Origin: Gyrodactylus bullatarudis
Lineage: Eukaryota; Platyhelminthes; Monogenea; Gyrodactylidea; Gyrodactylidae
Assembly: GCA_012064415.1 (NCBI GenBank)
Contig: SSNU01000051.1
Location: 93,184-121,837 of the forward strand
Direction: 5' to 3'
DNA: 28,654 bases
Within the stretch, counting starts at the first letter, position 1. Every line of letters begins with the position of its first letter. Positions 17,913 through 28,137 of the stretch are shown here, in pieces. The translations under genes were made by a program, and so were the position numbers. The notes beneath the pieces are model-generated. The model did no database searches, was not told the origin of the DNA, and saw only the letters and a program-made list of their open reading frames with translations.

Positions 17913-18637
17913 TCGAAAATCCGTAGAAAAAAGTTTAAGAATTTTTTCAAAATTCGAAACTTTGAACTCTAATTTTGGAAAAGTTTTGAGAAATTTAATT
18001 TGTCGAGAATTCCTTTTTTCTTTTATCAAAAATATACATAAATTTTTATTGGTTCAGAGATATCGATATTATCAATATTATTTATTACTGAAATTAGAAT
18101 TCAAATCTATTTGAGTGATCAATCAATTCTATTTTAAATCTGACTTTATAGACCCCCTTATTTCTAAATAATGATAGCAGACCAACCTTTTCATAAATGA
18201 TTTCAATGTTAGCCCTTTCCGGACCAGGGGTGAGGGATTTGCACTACAGTATCAGATCATTGCCCAATGGGTTAGACTGCAATTTTTTATAATCTATGTC
18301 GTATAATTTATAGTCTGCTTAAGCATAGTGATAAATATAATAGATCCAGCCCAAATGAATGAATGGAGAAAATATTAATTGATTATAATAAAAATTATTG
18401 GCTAATTACATGTAAAAAACTTAATGAATAATATTCATTGAATATAATTTACAGGTTATTTATTAGAATTAATTCTAATTGGTGTTAAAAAAATTTGTAA
18501 TTGCACGTTTAATTCATAAAATGATATCTTTTTCATGAGTCATTTGTTATATAAATCTTATTGGGCTTATTGGGAAAAGTAATTTATTTTAACTTTCTTC
18601 ATTTTCTAAGCATCCTTTTCTGTCATACTTCAATTCT
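17913..18637. other. AT-rich spacer
   Basis: An open frame at 17899-18114 starts inside the TIR of the preceding element and has no family likeness. A less AT-rich patch lies at about 18210-18280. No gene is called. Confidence 0.3.
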
Positions 18638-18642
18638 ATTGG
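18638..18642 (+). promoter_or_regulatory. Inverted CCAAT box upstream of the HTH pseudogene
   Basis: CTATTGGTTGAAA lies about 60 bases before the ATG at 18701. This is the same orientation and almost the same distance as the box before the transposase ATG at 7523. Confidence 0.4.
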
Positions 18643-18700
18643 TTGAAAACTTTAGTAAATAGACCTGAAGGCTGTAAGCTCATATTCCTCATTCTAAACC

Positions 18701-19237
18701 ATGTTCAAGTTAACTGAAGAACAAAAGATCGAAATTAGATTTCTCAAAGACGTAAAGTTTCTGTCGGAACTCTCAAAGGCATATAAAACTACAATTCCAA
18801 CCATCAGATAAGTCATAAATGAAGATCCATCCCAAGTTATGCCCCCAAAGGAATCTAGATTCTAAAAAGTCAGAGTTCGAATCGGCAAAGAAATTAGTGA
18901 TAAAATACACAAGGGAGTTATTATTGATTACAGTAATTTAAAGGATATTGTTCTTGAATGTGCTGCTGACCTAAATATGACTTATATCAAAGCAAGCCAA
19001 GAATTTCTCCATCAAATTTTCGTCAAGGAAAATATTAAAGAACAAAATGTATTAGCTCGAAGTATTTCTCTTGATAAGACTGTATGCTTCCATAATGTGA
19101 TAGATGACAACATCAGATCCTCAAGCCAATGTTTCATCCTTCGGTCTCATTACAAAAAATTAAGCTTTAGCCTCCTTCTAATAAAATCATGTATTGAATT
19201 AACTGTATTTAGATTTGAGATCAGAATAATATTATAA
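18701..19237 (+). pseudogene. HTH-type transposase-like pseudogene
   Basis: From ATG 18701 the frame reads MFKLTEEQKIEIRFLKDVKF, then LSELSKAYKTTIPTIR, stop (18809), VINEDPSQVMPPKESRF, stop (18863), KVRVRIGKEISDKIHKG and onward open to 19235, including DLNMTYIKASQEFLHQIFVK. The first part looks like the helix-turn-helix of Tc1/IS630 or CENP-B-like transposases (an LSKAYKTTIPTIRR-type turn). Downstream I find no clear catalytic triad. Two TAA codons in one continuous frame argue for a recently inactivated gene, since no frameshift is needed. Confidence 0.45.
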
Positions 19238-20347
19238 TACAGGTATACCAAGTAGACTCAAGTAGAGTTTTGAATCTCAAAAATTAGTTTTTTCGACTTT
19301 TACACCATTTTAAAGATCGTTTTCTTTAGATCAGAACCATATAATTTACTGTATACCTTATACTCAAATTTATCTAAAGCTGTTCTACATAAATATGGGA
19401 ATCTCAGCCAAAACCGATAAAAAATTATTTTGCGTAATACCTCGAATGTTAATGTAATTTTTTTGAGAATGATTAATGTTGGGGTGGTGCACGGGATTTA
19501 CGTCAAAAAAATTCAGAATCTCCGCAAAAATAAGGGTATTTTGGAGAAAATAAGGTCTACTCATAATTGGGTGAGACCTTCACATTCGTGTTTGAGATTC
19601 AAAATTTCTTTCAATGAGATCTTTTAATAATCATTGTCTGATTCATCCGAATACAAAAATGACAAAAGAATACGTTTTTGAGATCAATATTCTTTATACT
19701 CTTGAACTTTTTTTGAAATTTGAGATCAAACATGATCCCCTACACCTGATTTTGATTGATGAAAATTTTTGAATAAATAATCTTCTAAATTCAATGAACT
19801 TTAGGTTTTCTCATAGATCCATCATGATCTTCAATCGGTAAAAATTTCATGTTGATCGGATCAACCATAAGCTTGTAAGAGGCTATTGAAAATTTGATCT
19901 TGATCAGGATCAAATAGGGGTTAAGTTCATCAATTTCACAGCAATATCTGCATTCAGTGATAAAAATGAATACCAAAAACGAAATCTTCATAAAATTTCG
20001 ACCCAGAAAAAAGATCGGAAAAGTCAATTATTGTTTTGGATCAATAAAATCTATCGATTTTTCCATTTTTGATCAACAAGAGCACGATAACTCAAAAATT
20101 TTGATTTTTTGGTTTTTTCTGTTATCGTGGATAATTATGCGATTTTTCAAAAATGTAAACAAATCAGTTTAATTTTAATCGTTATGAAATAATAATGGTT
20201 CTGCTTATGAGTAGTAACACGTTTTATGACAATTAAAATAAAACAAATTTGAAGATCTGTTTGACCTTTTAGAACTTATTTAATCTGTACTTAAATAATT
20301 TCAAATAAGAATAGCATTCATTAAAAAAATAATAATTTATTGAAATC
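19238..20347. other. Non-coding region with chance ORFs
   Basis: Open frames of 65-78 residues at 19430-19627, 19791-20027 and 19957-20172 overlap on both strands and show no family features. The sequence has several short GATC-centred near-palindromes, for example TTGATCTTGATCAGGATCAA at about 19896-19915. No gene is supported. Confidence 0.35.
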
Positions 20348-21105
20348 TTATATCTTGAAAAAATCTAATATTTTGTATGTCTTCCTTTTCTGCGAAAGTA
20401 TACGGAATGTTCTGCGTCCGTATCCTCTGTAGCTGCTCAGGTTGATATCCAATAATCTTCGGAATTCATATTGATCAATATTTCCATTCACCTCAACGAA
20501 AACTGGACGGTATCCGTACTTCACAGACACTAAGAACATTTTCTTGGCGTAGAATTTAGCCTTTCCCAAAACATTCGTGTGTTTGCGTTTGAAGTATTTG
20601 GATATCAACACTTTTCCACGTCCATTGATCTTTACATTTTGAAATGTTACTTCATCTATGAAAATAACGTCTCGCCATGTGGCAACTGGATGATTTCTAT
20701 AAAGTCTACTGAATTCTCTTCTGTCTTTAATATTTTTGGCTGACAATATCTGTTTGATCATTCCATTGACAAGACGATATCCAAGTCGACGAATATTTCT
20801 AACATGATAAAAGATAAAGCTTACGCATAGACTGTTTTATATTTGATTTCTGGATAGAAGGATTGTTGGATTTCCTTAATTGTTGAAGTATGATGTCTTT
20901 TGATAATCATATTCAATCTTAATTTCTCTCTTCGAGTAAAAATAGGCTTTTTACCGAGTGCTTTATAATCAGCCGTAACTTGATTATTTAAAACTCGATA
21001 GACAGTGGAGAGGGAACATCCAATATCTTCAGAAATCTGTCTAGCTGAAATACCTCTTGACTTCAAAAGTTTTATTGTTTGATGATCTCTCATGCAGAGT
21101 CTCAT
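20348..21105 (-). pseudogene. Tc1-like transposase with a 26-nt intron, core deleted
   Basis: Exon 1 (21105-20825) encodes a paired HTH region: LLKSRGISARQISEDIGCSL then STVYRVLNN, followed by FTRREKLRLNMIIKRHHTST and IKEIQQSFYPEIKYKTVYA. Removing 20824-20799 (GTAAG...TTAG) joins it in frame to exon 2: NIRRLGYRLVNGMIKQIL, then WRDVIFIDEVTFQNVK with the first catalytic Asp, VLISKYFKRKHTN, KMFLVSVKYGY and a divergent end. The second Asp (DNA-H type) and final Glu are missing: about 100 residues are deleted after INLSSYRGYG. The total is 243 residues against about 340 in intact Tc1. AATAAA follows the stop. Confidence 0.75.
20799..20824 (-). other. Ultra-short (26-nt) intron in a Tc1-like gene
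   Basis: On the minus strand it starts GTAAGCTTTATC and ends ATCATGTTAG. With it the frame stops at once; without it the transposase continues through NIRRLGYRLVNGM, as the family requires. Confidence 0.6.
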
Positions 21106-21950
21106 TTTGTCAATCTTCGTGAATTTATGAAATAAGCTTATTTTTTGAAAAAGTAGTTAAAATAAACGAAGTTTTAAAATCTTTTCAAATTTGTTTTTGT
21201 CAAAATGTTGCGAGATTTCGGAATTAATTGTTAAATGAAAAGAGTCATGATTTCTAACTCTATCAATATTGAACTTTTAGGAAACTTATTAACAGAATAA
21301 GTAATAATGAGTTAAATAATAAATTTTATAGAAAAATTAATTTGATTGGATATCGTTGGCGTTTTTCCCATCATATGCTGGTTTTTGCCTGACTATTACA
21401 GCCTTATTAAATGCTATTTCACGCAAATTAAGCGTTAGATACTGTTAGATTGCCATATTTTATATTGTGGCGGAGATCTTCTTCGCAAAAAATTTATCAG
21501 AAAATAATCTGTGAGTTTTCCCATATTCATGTAGAACAGCTTTATCTAGATCGAGTTAAATTTTCTCATAAATTTATGCAAAATTATTTTAAAATCTTAT
21601 TCTCTCTTTTTCTCAAACATATGTGTGAAAAGGGCTTGCTCTACCTCCAAAGCAAACAAATGAATCATCAACATTTCTTAGGGTGCTAAATTTAATGCCA
21701 GATGGGAGAAGTCATCGGATAAATTTGAACTTCGGTGTCATTCCAAAAAAAAACATGAATTATTTATGATCCAAATTTAGAGTCCAATATACGGTATATT
21801 GCAGGATATATTCTAAAATGAGCCAATCAATTTCATCTTTTTTGATTTAAATTGAGATCCTGTGCAACGAAATTTCAATCATGAAACAAGAAAACAAAAT
21901 CTTAGTTGCTCAACTCGCTCGAGAAGGCTTAACAAACAATAATACAGTAA
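21106..21950. other. 5' flank of the Tc1-like gene and spacer
   Basis: A stretch near 21190-21210 (TCAAATTTGTTTTTGTCAAA) is roughly inverted at about 20226-20254, so it may be the remaining TIR of the element. At 21881 ATGAAACAAGAAAACAAAAT opens a short frame MKQENKILVAQLAREGLTNN, like a transposase HTH start but too short to call. Confidence 0.3.
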
Positions 21951-21952
21951 TA

Positions 21953-22180
21953 CAGTTAGACCTGTGGCTTATGAACCAAAAATTACTCTCTTCCCTCTGC
22001 CCCTTTTTTATAAAGTATACATTTGTGGGGATTTTATAATCATTATTTTGGTCCCTGATAAAACTAAAATCAAACAACAAAAGTTTTCAACAAACAGGAA
22101 AATTTTGGAAATGATAGAGAATACAGTTAGACCTGTAGCTTATGAACCAAAAATTACTCTCTTCCCTCTGCCCCTTTCAA
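21953..22180. repeat. 57-bp direct repeat, 170 bp apart
   Basis: Bases 21953-22008 (CAGTTAGACCTGTGGCTTAT onward to CTCTGCCCCTTT) recur at 22123-22178 with one or two differences. It is a local tandem duplication; it causes the repeated peptide AYEPKITLFPLPL in a chance ORF. Confidence 0.85.
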
Positions 22181-22212
22181 TTAATTTTTCGAAATCATCA
22201 TCATGCTTATGA

Positions 22213-23892
22213 GTAGGGTATCTGTATAAGCCTTAAATGTTCTGAGCAAAAATAATAACTTTCATTCTATTAACATTCATTCGAAAGAGCATTTTTTGCT
22301 GAAGAATTCTCTATGCTTGGTTGATTCGGATCAAAAGATATCCAAACTTGTATTATTTAACTAAAATTTATTTTTATCGAAAAATAGATTTTACCCAAGT
22401 TTCGTGACGGAGTAGGGGGTCTTTTTGTCGCCTCCAAAACAAACAAATAACAAGCCTAGTGATTATCTGGTTGTACTTACTCATTACACTACTCTTCTAA
22501 ACATCCAACTTTTCCCCACCCTTTCGGAAATCTTATTCTAAGAACATTTACACATTTTTTATCTTTACTCTCAAAGGTAGAGTCTAACTTAGACTATCTA
22601 AAACAAGACTATCATTTCTCTAGAATTCAAAATTAATTTAACAAAAATTTAACTATTTATTTTTTTCAGAAAAATGATTTCGGTGCAATACAAGCGAATC
22701 ATAATGAAGCATATAGCTATTATTAACTTATTGTTTAATAATAATGAGAATTATAAACTTGAACCTCTTTTTTCTTAAAACAAGGTATAAGCTTATCTTC
22801 GTCATTGTTACTCAGTATAAGTAAAATTGAATGATATTAAGGTATTTTGTTCAATTATGAAAATTAGCGTGTAATTTTACGCTGATCATGAATACAAAAT
22901 TAAAAATAACACGTTGCCTGTGTCACGAAACAACGAAAAGTTTGTTTCAAAATTTGCCCTAAATTCAAATTTTTACCCCACTTTTAAAATAATAAACAAA
23001 TTAATATTTATTATAAATAAGTTATTCACGATATTTATCAAAAATGTTCGAGTTTCCATTTAAATTCATTACTTGGTAATATATAAGAAGGAGACATTTT
23101 GTTTAGCTCCTCTAAGCCATTTTTCACTAGAAGTAACATAAATTTGGCTTTCTGATTCTCTAGACTGTAAACCAAGAATCAATCTAAGATGTAAGACACG
23201 CAAAATTTCATAATCTTTCGATTGGTGCTATTTTTTATCACTTTATCTCATTTCCTTCTATTGAGCATTTTGATCAGATTCAAATTTATTTATTCCATAA
23301 ACATTTAAAAAGATTCTTTAACTGTTTACATTCATTATAAAGTTCTTTATCTGTATTTTCGATATTATTGAAAAAATTTTGAAAAGATCTTTTATGACAC
23401 CGATAAACAGCATGATCTGATGAATTACGTGAACTACATGAATCTAATACTGATAGCCACTGATAAAATAAGGTGATCCTCCATTAAGATAGTGTTTAAG
23501 AATTTCCCGCTTCTTTTGATGTGTGATTCGTGCTCGATTCAGTACTAATAATGAATCTTTCTTCAAAGAGAATATGTAGTGTTGAACATGAATCTGATTT
23601 GTATTTTTTGTATTTCACGCAATTCATGCGTAAAATGTTTATGTGTAAAGATCTGACAGAAATAGGAGTAGAAAAAATTATTCAAAACACAGGGTCGCTA
23701 TAATGTTCAGTGAAGGACAAGGACAAAAGATGATACATATTTAATACATATTAAATAGGAATTTGAATTTAATTTTTCATCTATTAAAATTTATATTTTA
23801 TAACTGAGCTACAGGTTTTTTTTAACGTAACTGAAACAAAAATCATGACTATTATCAGGGAATTATATTGTATCATTTCCTGATTTTTGAAC
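22213..23892. other. Long AT-rich region without a clear gene
   Basis: At about 23460-23620 the minus strand gives a frame with LKKDSLLVLNRARITHQKKR and EILKHYLNGGSPYFISGYQ that looks less random than its surroundings. It is only about 45 residues long and I recognise no family, so I do not call it a gene. Nothing else is seen. Confidence 0.3.
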
Positions 23893-24059
23893 ATTTGATT
23901 GCGGAATTGCGACACATAATACTAGGTGAAGAGAACATTTCATGTAACAGATGTTAACATTACACAATGCCTAGCACAGTGTAATTAAGAAGTAATATTG
24001 TGCGTGTGTATGCCTGTCACTTTTGGTGATATATTCGAAACTTCAAGAGCTCATTACTA
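23893..24059. repeat. R1 copy B, left part
   Basis: This is the inverted copy of 5430-5580 (ATTGCGACACATAATACTAG; GATATATTCGAAACTT). It is interrupted at TA 24058-24059 by the Tc1 element and resumes at 26185. Confidence 0.85.
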
Positions 24060-24730
24060 CAGTTGTATCAGAAAGTAAAGTACTGTTATCATATTCATCA
24101 TCTCATGGAATATCATAACTTTACTTTTATATATACGGTTTTATTACTCTATAAATATAAGATATTCAGATTAACTAATCATGTAAACCTTGATTTGATC
24201 ACATCCTAAGCAAGTAAAAATCATGTAATTTTTGACACTTCCATATTTCACTTAATAAGTAGAATAAGAATCAAAAGTTGTTATAAATGAAGTTGATTAT
24301 TGCTAAATGTTTCATTTGTCATGTGAAAAGCTTGAATTATTCATTAGGAGAGGATATACGAGTTGGAGTCATTTTACACTAAAATCAAAAATGTGCTAAT
24401 AATTTTTAAACAACATAGTAGTAGTTTGTTTAGTCAATGTGTGAAAATCCCTATTAAAATCCCCACAAATATGAAAAGAATAAATGAAGATGAAAAACGT
24501 GTTATCGAAAACCTCTTCCAATCAAATCTCACTTTGAAAGAGATAGCGAATCATTGTGGGGTATCAATAAAAACTGTTAGCAGAATTAAAAATGACAAGC
24601 ACACTCTTCGTGCTTCAGTCTCTGGTCGCCCGAAAAAGTTTTTTATACGACTTAAATCAATTGTGAAGAAAAATCATACTGAAACCATTCGGTCAATACA
24701 AAAGACTTATTATCCTGATGTCAGCTATTC

Positions 24731-24753
24731 GTAAGTACCTATTTTAATTCAAG
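24731..24753 (+). other. Ultra-short (23-nt) intron in the Tc1-like transposase
   Basis: It begins GTAAGTACCT and ends AATTCAAG. Removal joins PDVSYS to TLHTTMSRIGISQVNARQ in frame, with two extra residues compared with the usual spacing. A plain insertion is the alternative. Confidence 0.5.
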
Positions 24754-25314
24754 AAACGGAACTCTCCATACAACAATGTCAAGAATAGGAATAAGCCAAG
24801 TGAATGCAAGACAAGTCCCCAATCTTACTGAAGGACATAAAAGAGAGAGGTTAGAATTCGCCTCGAACAATATTGATAAGCCTCTCGAATATTGGCTTGG
24901 AATGCATTTCACTGATGAAGTGACTTTCTCAAACCAAAAGTTCTCAGGATGAGGAAGAGTCCTTTTATGTGATGATTTGACTATTGGAAGAACGAGACCC
25001 ATCCGGAAAGAGAAGTTTCCAAAGAAGGTTATGTTTTTTGCAAGTATAAAGTATGACAGTGGAATACAATTAACCCCAGCATCTGGTAATATTGATGGAA
25101 GAAAATTTATCCAACTCTTCAATCAGAATTTCAAATCATATGATGGATTCAGAAGGGAATGGCTTGATGTGCTAATGAACCATGCCCCAGTTCATGATGC
25201 AGGTCATGTCAAAGCTTGTTTAAGAAGAGCTAGGATCAACGTCATTGATTTCCCTGCTAAAAGTCGTGATATTAATGTCAATGAAAATGTTTTTGGAATA
25301 ATGAAACGATTTTG

Positions 25315-25368
25315 GTAAGAAAAATAGTTAAATAGTAAAATTAACTTTACTCAAGTTTATTTCTCAAG
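25315..25368 (+). other. 54-nt intron in the Tc1-like transposase
   Basis: It begins GTAAGAAAAATAG and ends TTTATTTCTCAAG. Removal restores KRFWYKVSGDD, the expected continuation after the ENVFGIMKR motif, and an open frame to the normal stop. Confidence 0.75.
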
Positions 25369-26184
25369 GTATAAAGTTTCTGGTGACGATTCCATCAACG
25401 ATATTAATGAAAAAGTTCAGAGATTGGCAAATTTCCCTGAAGTGAAGGAAGCCATAAATAAATGCATTTTATCAATTCCTCGTCGGCTCCAGAAAATAAT
25501 AGATCTTAGAGGAGAAATGATTATTAATTATCATTATGTTTTAAATGTACACAGATGTCCAATAAATTTACAATTTCTTTAAAGGGATATTAATAATTAA
25601 TTAGACAATGTTATCACTAGGTGTTAAACCCCTTTCAATATTAGTTATGAGGTAATTAATGAAGAAAATTGAATATAAGAGCATATTTTGATCAATGGAA
25701 ACCATAAATAGATAAAATCTGTTGATAAATACAGGAATGATAGGAATAACAGTCTGTGTGACCTTGAATCCTATTGGCTAGAATATAACGATAATAGAAA
25801 AAGTACCAATTCAAATATTTTATACTTAAAAATATGTTTTCAGGTGAAAAAATCAACAGAACTGTAGTTTTTAAAGGAAATTTTTATCTAATTTTTTACA
25901 GCTTGATAATATCCATCGAATAGTGAAATTATAATTTGGTTACTACGATTTGAAAAAATGCAATTGTAATTTGCAATTTTGTAAATTTATACACCTTCTT
26001 TCTAATTATAATAACACGTTATTGATGCAAATTAATATACTCTAATAATAAATCACTTGCAGAAAAATGATTGATCTTCCAAATATCGAAAAAACTGTAC
26101 ATTTATTGAATATTTTGATGAAGTTATTGTGTTATGTTTAGACTATATATTTTTGATAGGACTTTACTTTCTGATACAACTGTA

Positions 26185-26350
26185 TTCACATGAATTACCT
26201 ACTAAACTGCAAGTTACATATTCTTAATCAGCTCGACAAGACGAATAAACTAATATAAAATTTATATTAAACTTTACTTCGAAAAGCCGCATTTTGAGCA
26301 CTTTTAGTAAAAATTTGTATAAGAATCGAGGATTCAGAATTTCAACATTT
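26185..26350. repeat. R1 copy B, right part
   Basis: This is the inverted copy of about 5250-5410, including TTACATATTCTTAATCAGCT then CGACAAGACGAAT and TAAAAATTTGTATAA. It continues the repeat broken by the Tc1 insertion. Confidence 0.85.
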
Positions 26351-26954
26351 TTCTTATCTTATTTGATTATTCAGCTTTCATTCAAGCCAAATTTGTAAAA
26401 AAAATTGTAATGACCAGTGACCACACTTTGCTAGTAGGTTTAATGTCTAAAAACTTTCATTATTTATTGATTTAGCACACGGTTAGTTTCAAATTTGATT
26501 TTTCAACAGGTTTTAACTTGAAACTTTTAAAGTTAATAAAATTTTGAATGATCAGGTTTTAGATAAAAATGAAGAGATCTCAAGCATCTCATTCACTGAA
26601 GAAGGTACTTGACAATCTCTGTATCGGAATGTTGGGAAGACATTTGATTATATTGCTATTTGGAATTATATATGAAGGAGATGTACAGCTACTCTCAATG
26701 AATTTGGGAATTCATGATTTTTAGAAAAATCTCATTTTTCCATCAAGGTATTGAAATTTCAAAGGTTTATTATTACTGATTCAAAAAAGTATACTTAGGT
26801 TAAAAAATTTGTTTTTTCAATAGAGAATTCAATTTTACTTACTTACAAGTAACTAGGTCAATGTCGAAATAAAAAATGATAAAAATTCATTCATCAGACG
26901 AGTTTTTATGTTTATGCTTTAGAACGTTTGAATTAAAATTAATGATAAGAAATA
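26351..26954. other. Spacer between repeat R1 and the 678-bp element
   Basis: Apart from the 42-base match described separately, nothing is recognised; no ORF of note. Confidence 0.35.
26413..26454. repeat. 42-bp sequence shared with the mini-insertion at 14572-14613
   Basis: It begins ACCAGTGACCACACTTTGCT and is identical in reverse complement to the core of the 72-bp insertion in gene-family copy 3. Confidence 0.9.
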
Positions 26955-27632
26955 GGGTTAATTCCAAAAATCACCCCAAAGGAAAATATTTTCCAATATT
27001 CACCCCAAAATTTTTTATTAATAAGAAATAATTTAATTCGATTAAACCTTTTTTCAGCGCTTGGCATAGTCTTCCATATTTTTAACCTTCAAGTTCCGAA
27101 ATTATCAGATTTTCGACGTCACGGAGCCGAGTAAGCTGCTTTCAAGGGAATTATTTTGTATTCATATGGGGCATACTTTTAAAAAACAACTTCTAACTTT
27201 TTAGCCACGGCATACAGATGTTAATATGGATATTCCTTAATTTTTTGCAAACTACAAGGAAATTGGAGTTTGGTGAAGTTAACAACTTGAGAAACAAGAA
27301 ATAAATCTTCTTTAAGGATAGCAAAAATTTTTAAGAACCTAGATTCGCGTAAGGTTTTTTCCATCAAAGGTTCTATATAAGGAGAAAGTTCACTTTCAAT
27401 CTTTCTTAAACTTATGTAGGTTGCATAAAAAATTTGAATCTTTCAAGTTACACCATTCAAAATGAGAGGAATTTTGAAATGGGAATAATTAATTCGAGAT
27501 AAAGAGTTGAAATATTCATTGGGTGATTTTTAGAAAAAAATTTTCCTTTGGGGTGATTATTGGAAAAAAATTTTCCTTTGGGGTGATTATTGGAAAAAAA
27601 ATTTCCTTTGGGGTGATTTTTGGAATTAACCT
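26955..27632. mobile_element. 678-bp DNA transposon with iterated TIR and 9-bp target duplication
   Basis: The left end GGGTTAATTCCAAAAATCAC is inverted at the right end (...TTTTTGGAATTAACCT). TAAGAAATA stands directly outside both ends (26946-26954 and 27633-27641), a 9-base target duplication. The TIRs contain repeated CACCCCAAAGGAAAA units. The interior is non-coding. A 9-bp duplication fits MULE/Mutator or Merlin-like elements better than Tc1 (TA) or standard hAT (8 bp). Confidence 0.85.
27521..27609. repeat. 30-bp tandem repeat inside the right TIR
   Basis: Three near-identical units of GGGGTGATTATTGG followed by an A-run and TTTTCCTTT (27521-27549, 27550-27579, 27580-27609), then a partial unit running into the terminus. 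The left TIR has about one and a half inverted units, so the array expanded on one side. Confidence 0.9.
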
Positions 27633-27866
27633 TAAGAAATATTGATTTTAATTTTTAGAAAAACTAACTGAATCATTTTATGAAAATATGTTTTAATTCA
27701 TCAATAAACAAATAGTCAGGCAGCAAGCGAACAACGTTATAGTCAATAAAAAAAATGTTGAAATGTTCCAAGATGCTGATAATGAATGCGTTTTGAATTC
27801 GAGAAATATTCAAATTTGTTTTTTTGTTGATAACTGCTAGTCATGCTGGTTAGTAGAACACGAGTT

Positions 27867-27913
27867 TAAGGTGAATAAAAGCTTTTATTTTCGTTGGTTC
27901 TCATCAGACCTTA
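27867..27913 (-). ncRNA. Hammerhead ribozyme-like motif, left arm
   Basis: This is the minus-strand copy of the motif at 28091-28137, with identical sequence: stem I strand 27913-27908, CTGATGA 27907-27901, linker 27900-27893, GAA 27892-27890, palindromic stem III 27889-27874, C 27873 before the predicted cut, stem I return 27872-27867. Confidence 0.6.
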
Positions 27914-28090
27914 CACCGACACGTAACATACATACATAATTATCAATGAATAAAGTACACTGCTCAATTGTGACCAATCGCTTTCATTCTCCTACGATTT
28001 GCCAATAGGCTTGAGGTGTGTTCCTCATGTACTAGGCTTGAAGTAACCACGTAGGGTCTTGTTGTTATGTACAAATATTACGTGTCGGTG

Positions 28091-28137
28091 TAAGGTCTGA
28101 TGAGAACCAACGAAAATAAAAGCTTTTATTCACCTTA
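28091..28137 (+). ncRNA. Hammerhead ribozyme-like motif, right arm
   Basis: In order: TAAGGT (28091-28096, stem I), CTGATGA (28097-28103, first core), GAACCAAC (28104-28111, one G-C pair closing a six-base loop in place of stem II), GAA (28112-28114, second core), AATAAAAGCTTTTATT (28115-28130, stem III, able to form six pairs with an AGCT loop, or a dimer), C28131 (cleavage position), ACCTTA (28132-28137, pairs perfectly with stem I). All core bases fit a type I hammerhead. The minimal stem II is the weak point. Confidence 0.6.

Larger units (their letters stand above)
24471..25582 (+). pseudogene. Tc1-like transposase, three exons, one stop and one catalytic change
   Basis: Exons 24471-24730, 24754-25314 and 25369-25582 join to 344 codons, exactly the family length. 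Exon 1 has the HTH INEDEKRVIENLFQSNLTLK then EIANHCGVSIKTVSRIK, a GRPKK hinge and a second HTH. Exon 2 has GMHFTDEVTF with the first Asp, VMFFASIKYDSG, NHAPVHDAGH where the second Asp (usually in DNAPVH) is Asn, and DFPAKSRDINVNENVFGIMK with the third acidic residue (Glu) kept. Exon 3 finishes WYKVSGDDSIND and AINKCILSIPRRLQKIIDLR. A TGA at 24950-24952 stands where Arg of a GRG motif is expected (a CGA to TGA change). Both defects predict an inactive enzyme. Otherwise it is young-looking. Confidence 0.88.
24060..26182 (+). mobile_element. Complete Tc1-like transposon with TA target duplication
   Basis: The ends are CAGTTGTATCAGAAAGTAAA and its complement: 22-base perfect TIRs at 24060-24081 and 26161-26182. 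TA lies outside both ends (24058-24059 and 26183-26184). The empty site can be read from R1 copy A, where the flanks are joined. The element is 2123 bp, longer than the usual 1.3-1.7 kb Tc1, mainly through long non-coding sides. It carries one transposase gene with three exons and one TGA. Confidence 0.92.

Noticed and set aside
17899..18114. Plus-strand ORF of 71 codons
   Set aside because: It starts within a TIR and shows only low-complexity AT-driven composition.
18869..18881. GTTCGAATC-like word considered as a tRNA T-arm
   Set aside because: No acceptor, D or anticodon arm could be paired around it, and it lies in the HTH pseudogene.
23416..23422. CTGATGA considered as another hammerhead core
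   Set aside because: No GAA core followed by a stem III, and no stem I complement, at suitable spacing.
24912..24918. CTGATGA within the Tc1 transposase considered as a hammerhead core
   Set aside because: It encodes the TDE of the catalytic FTDEVTF motif and no second core follows.
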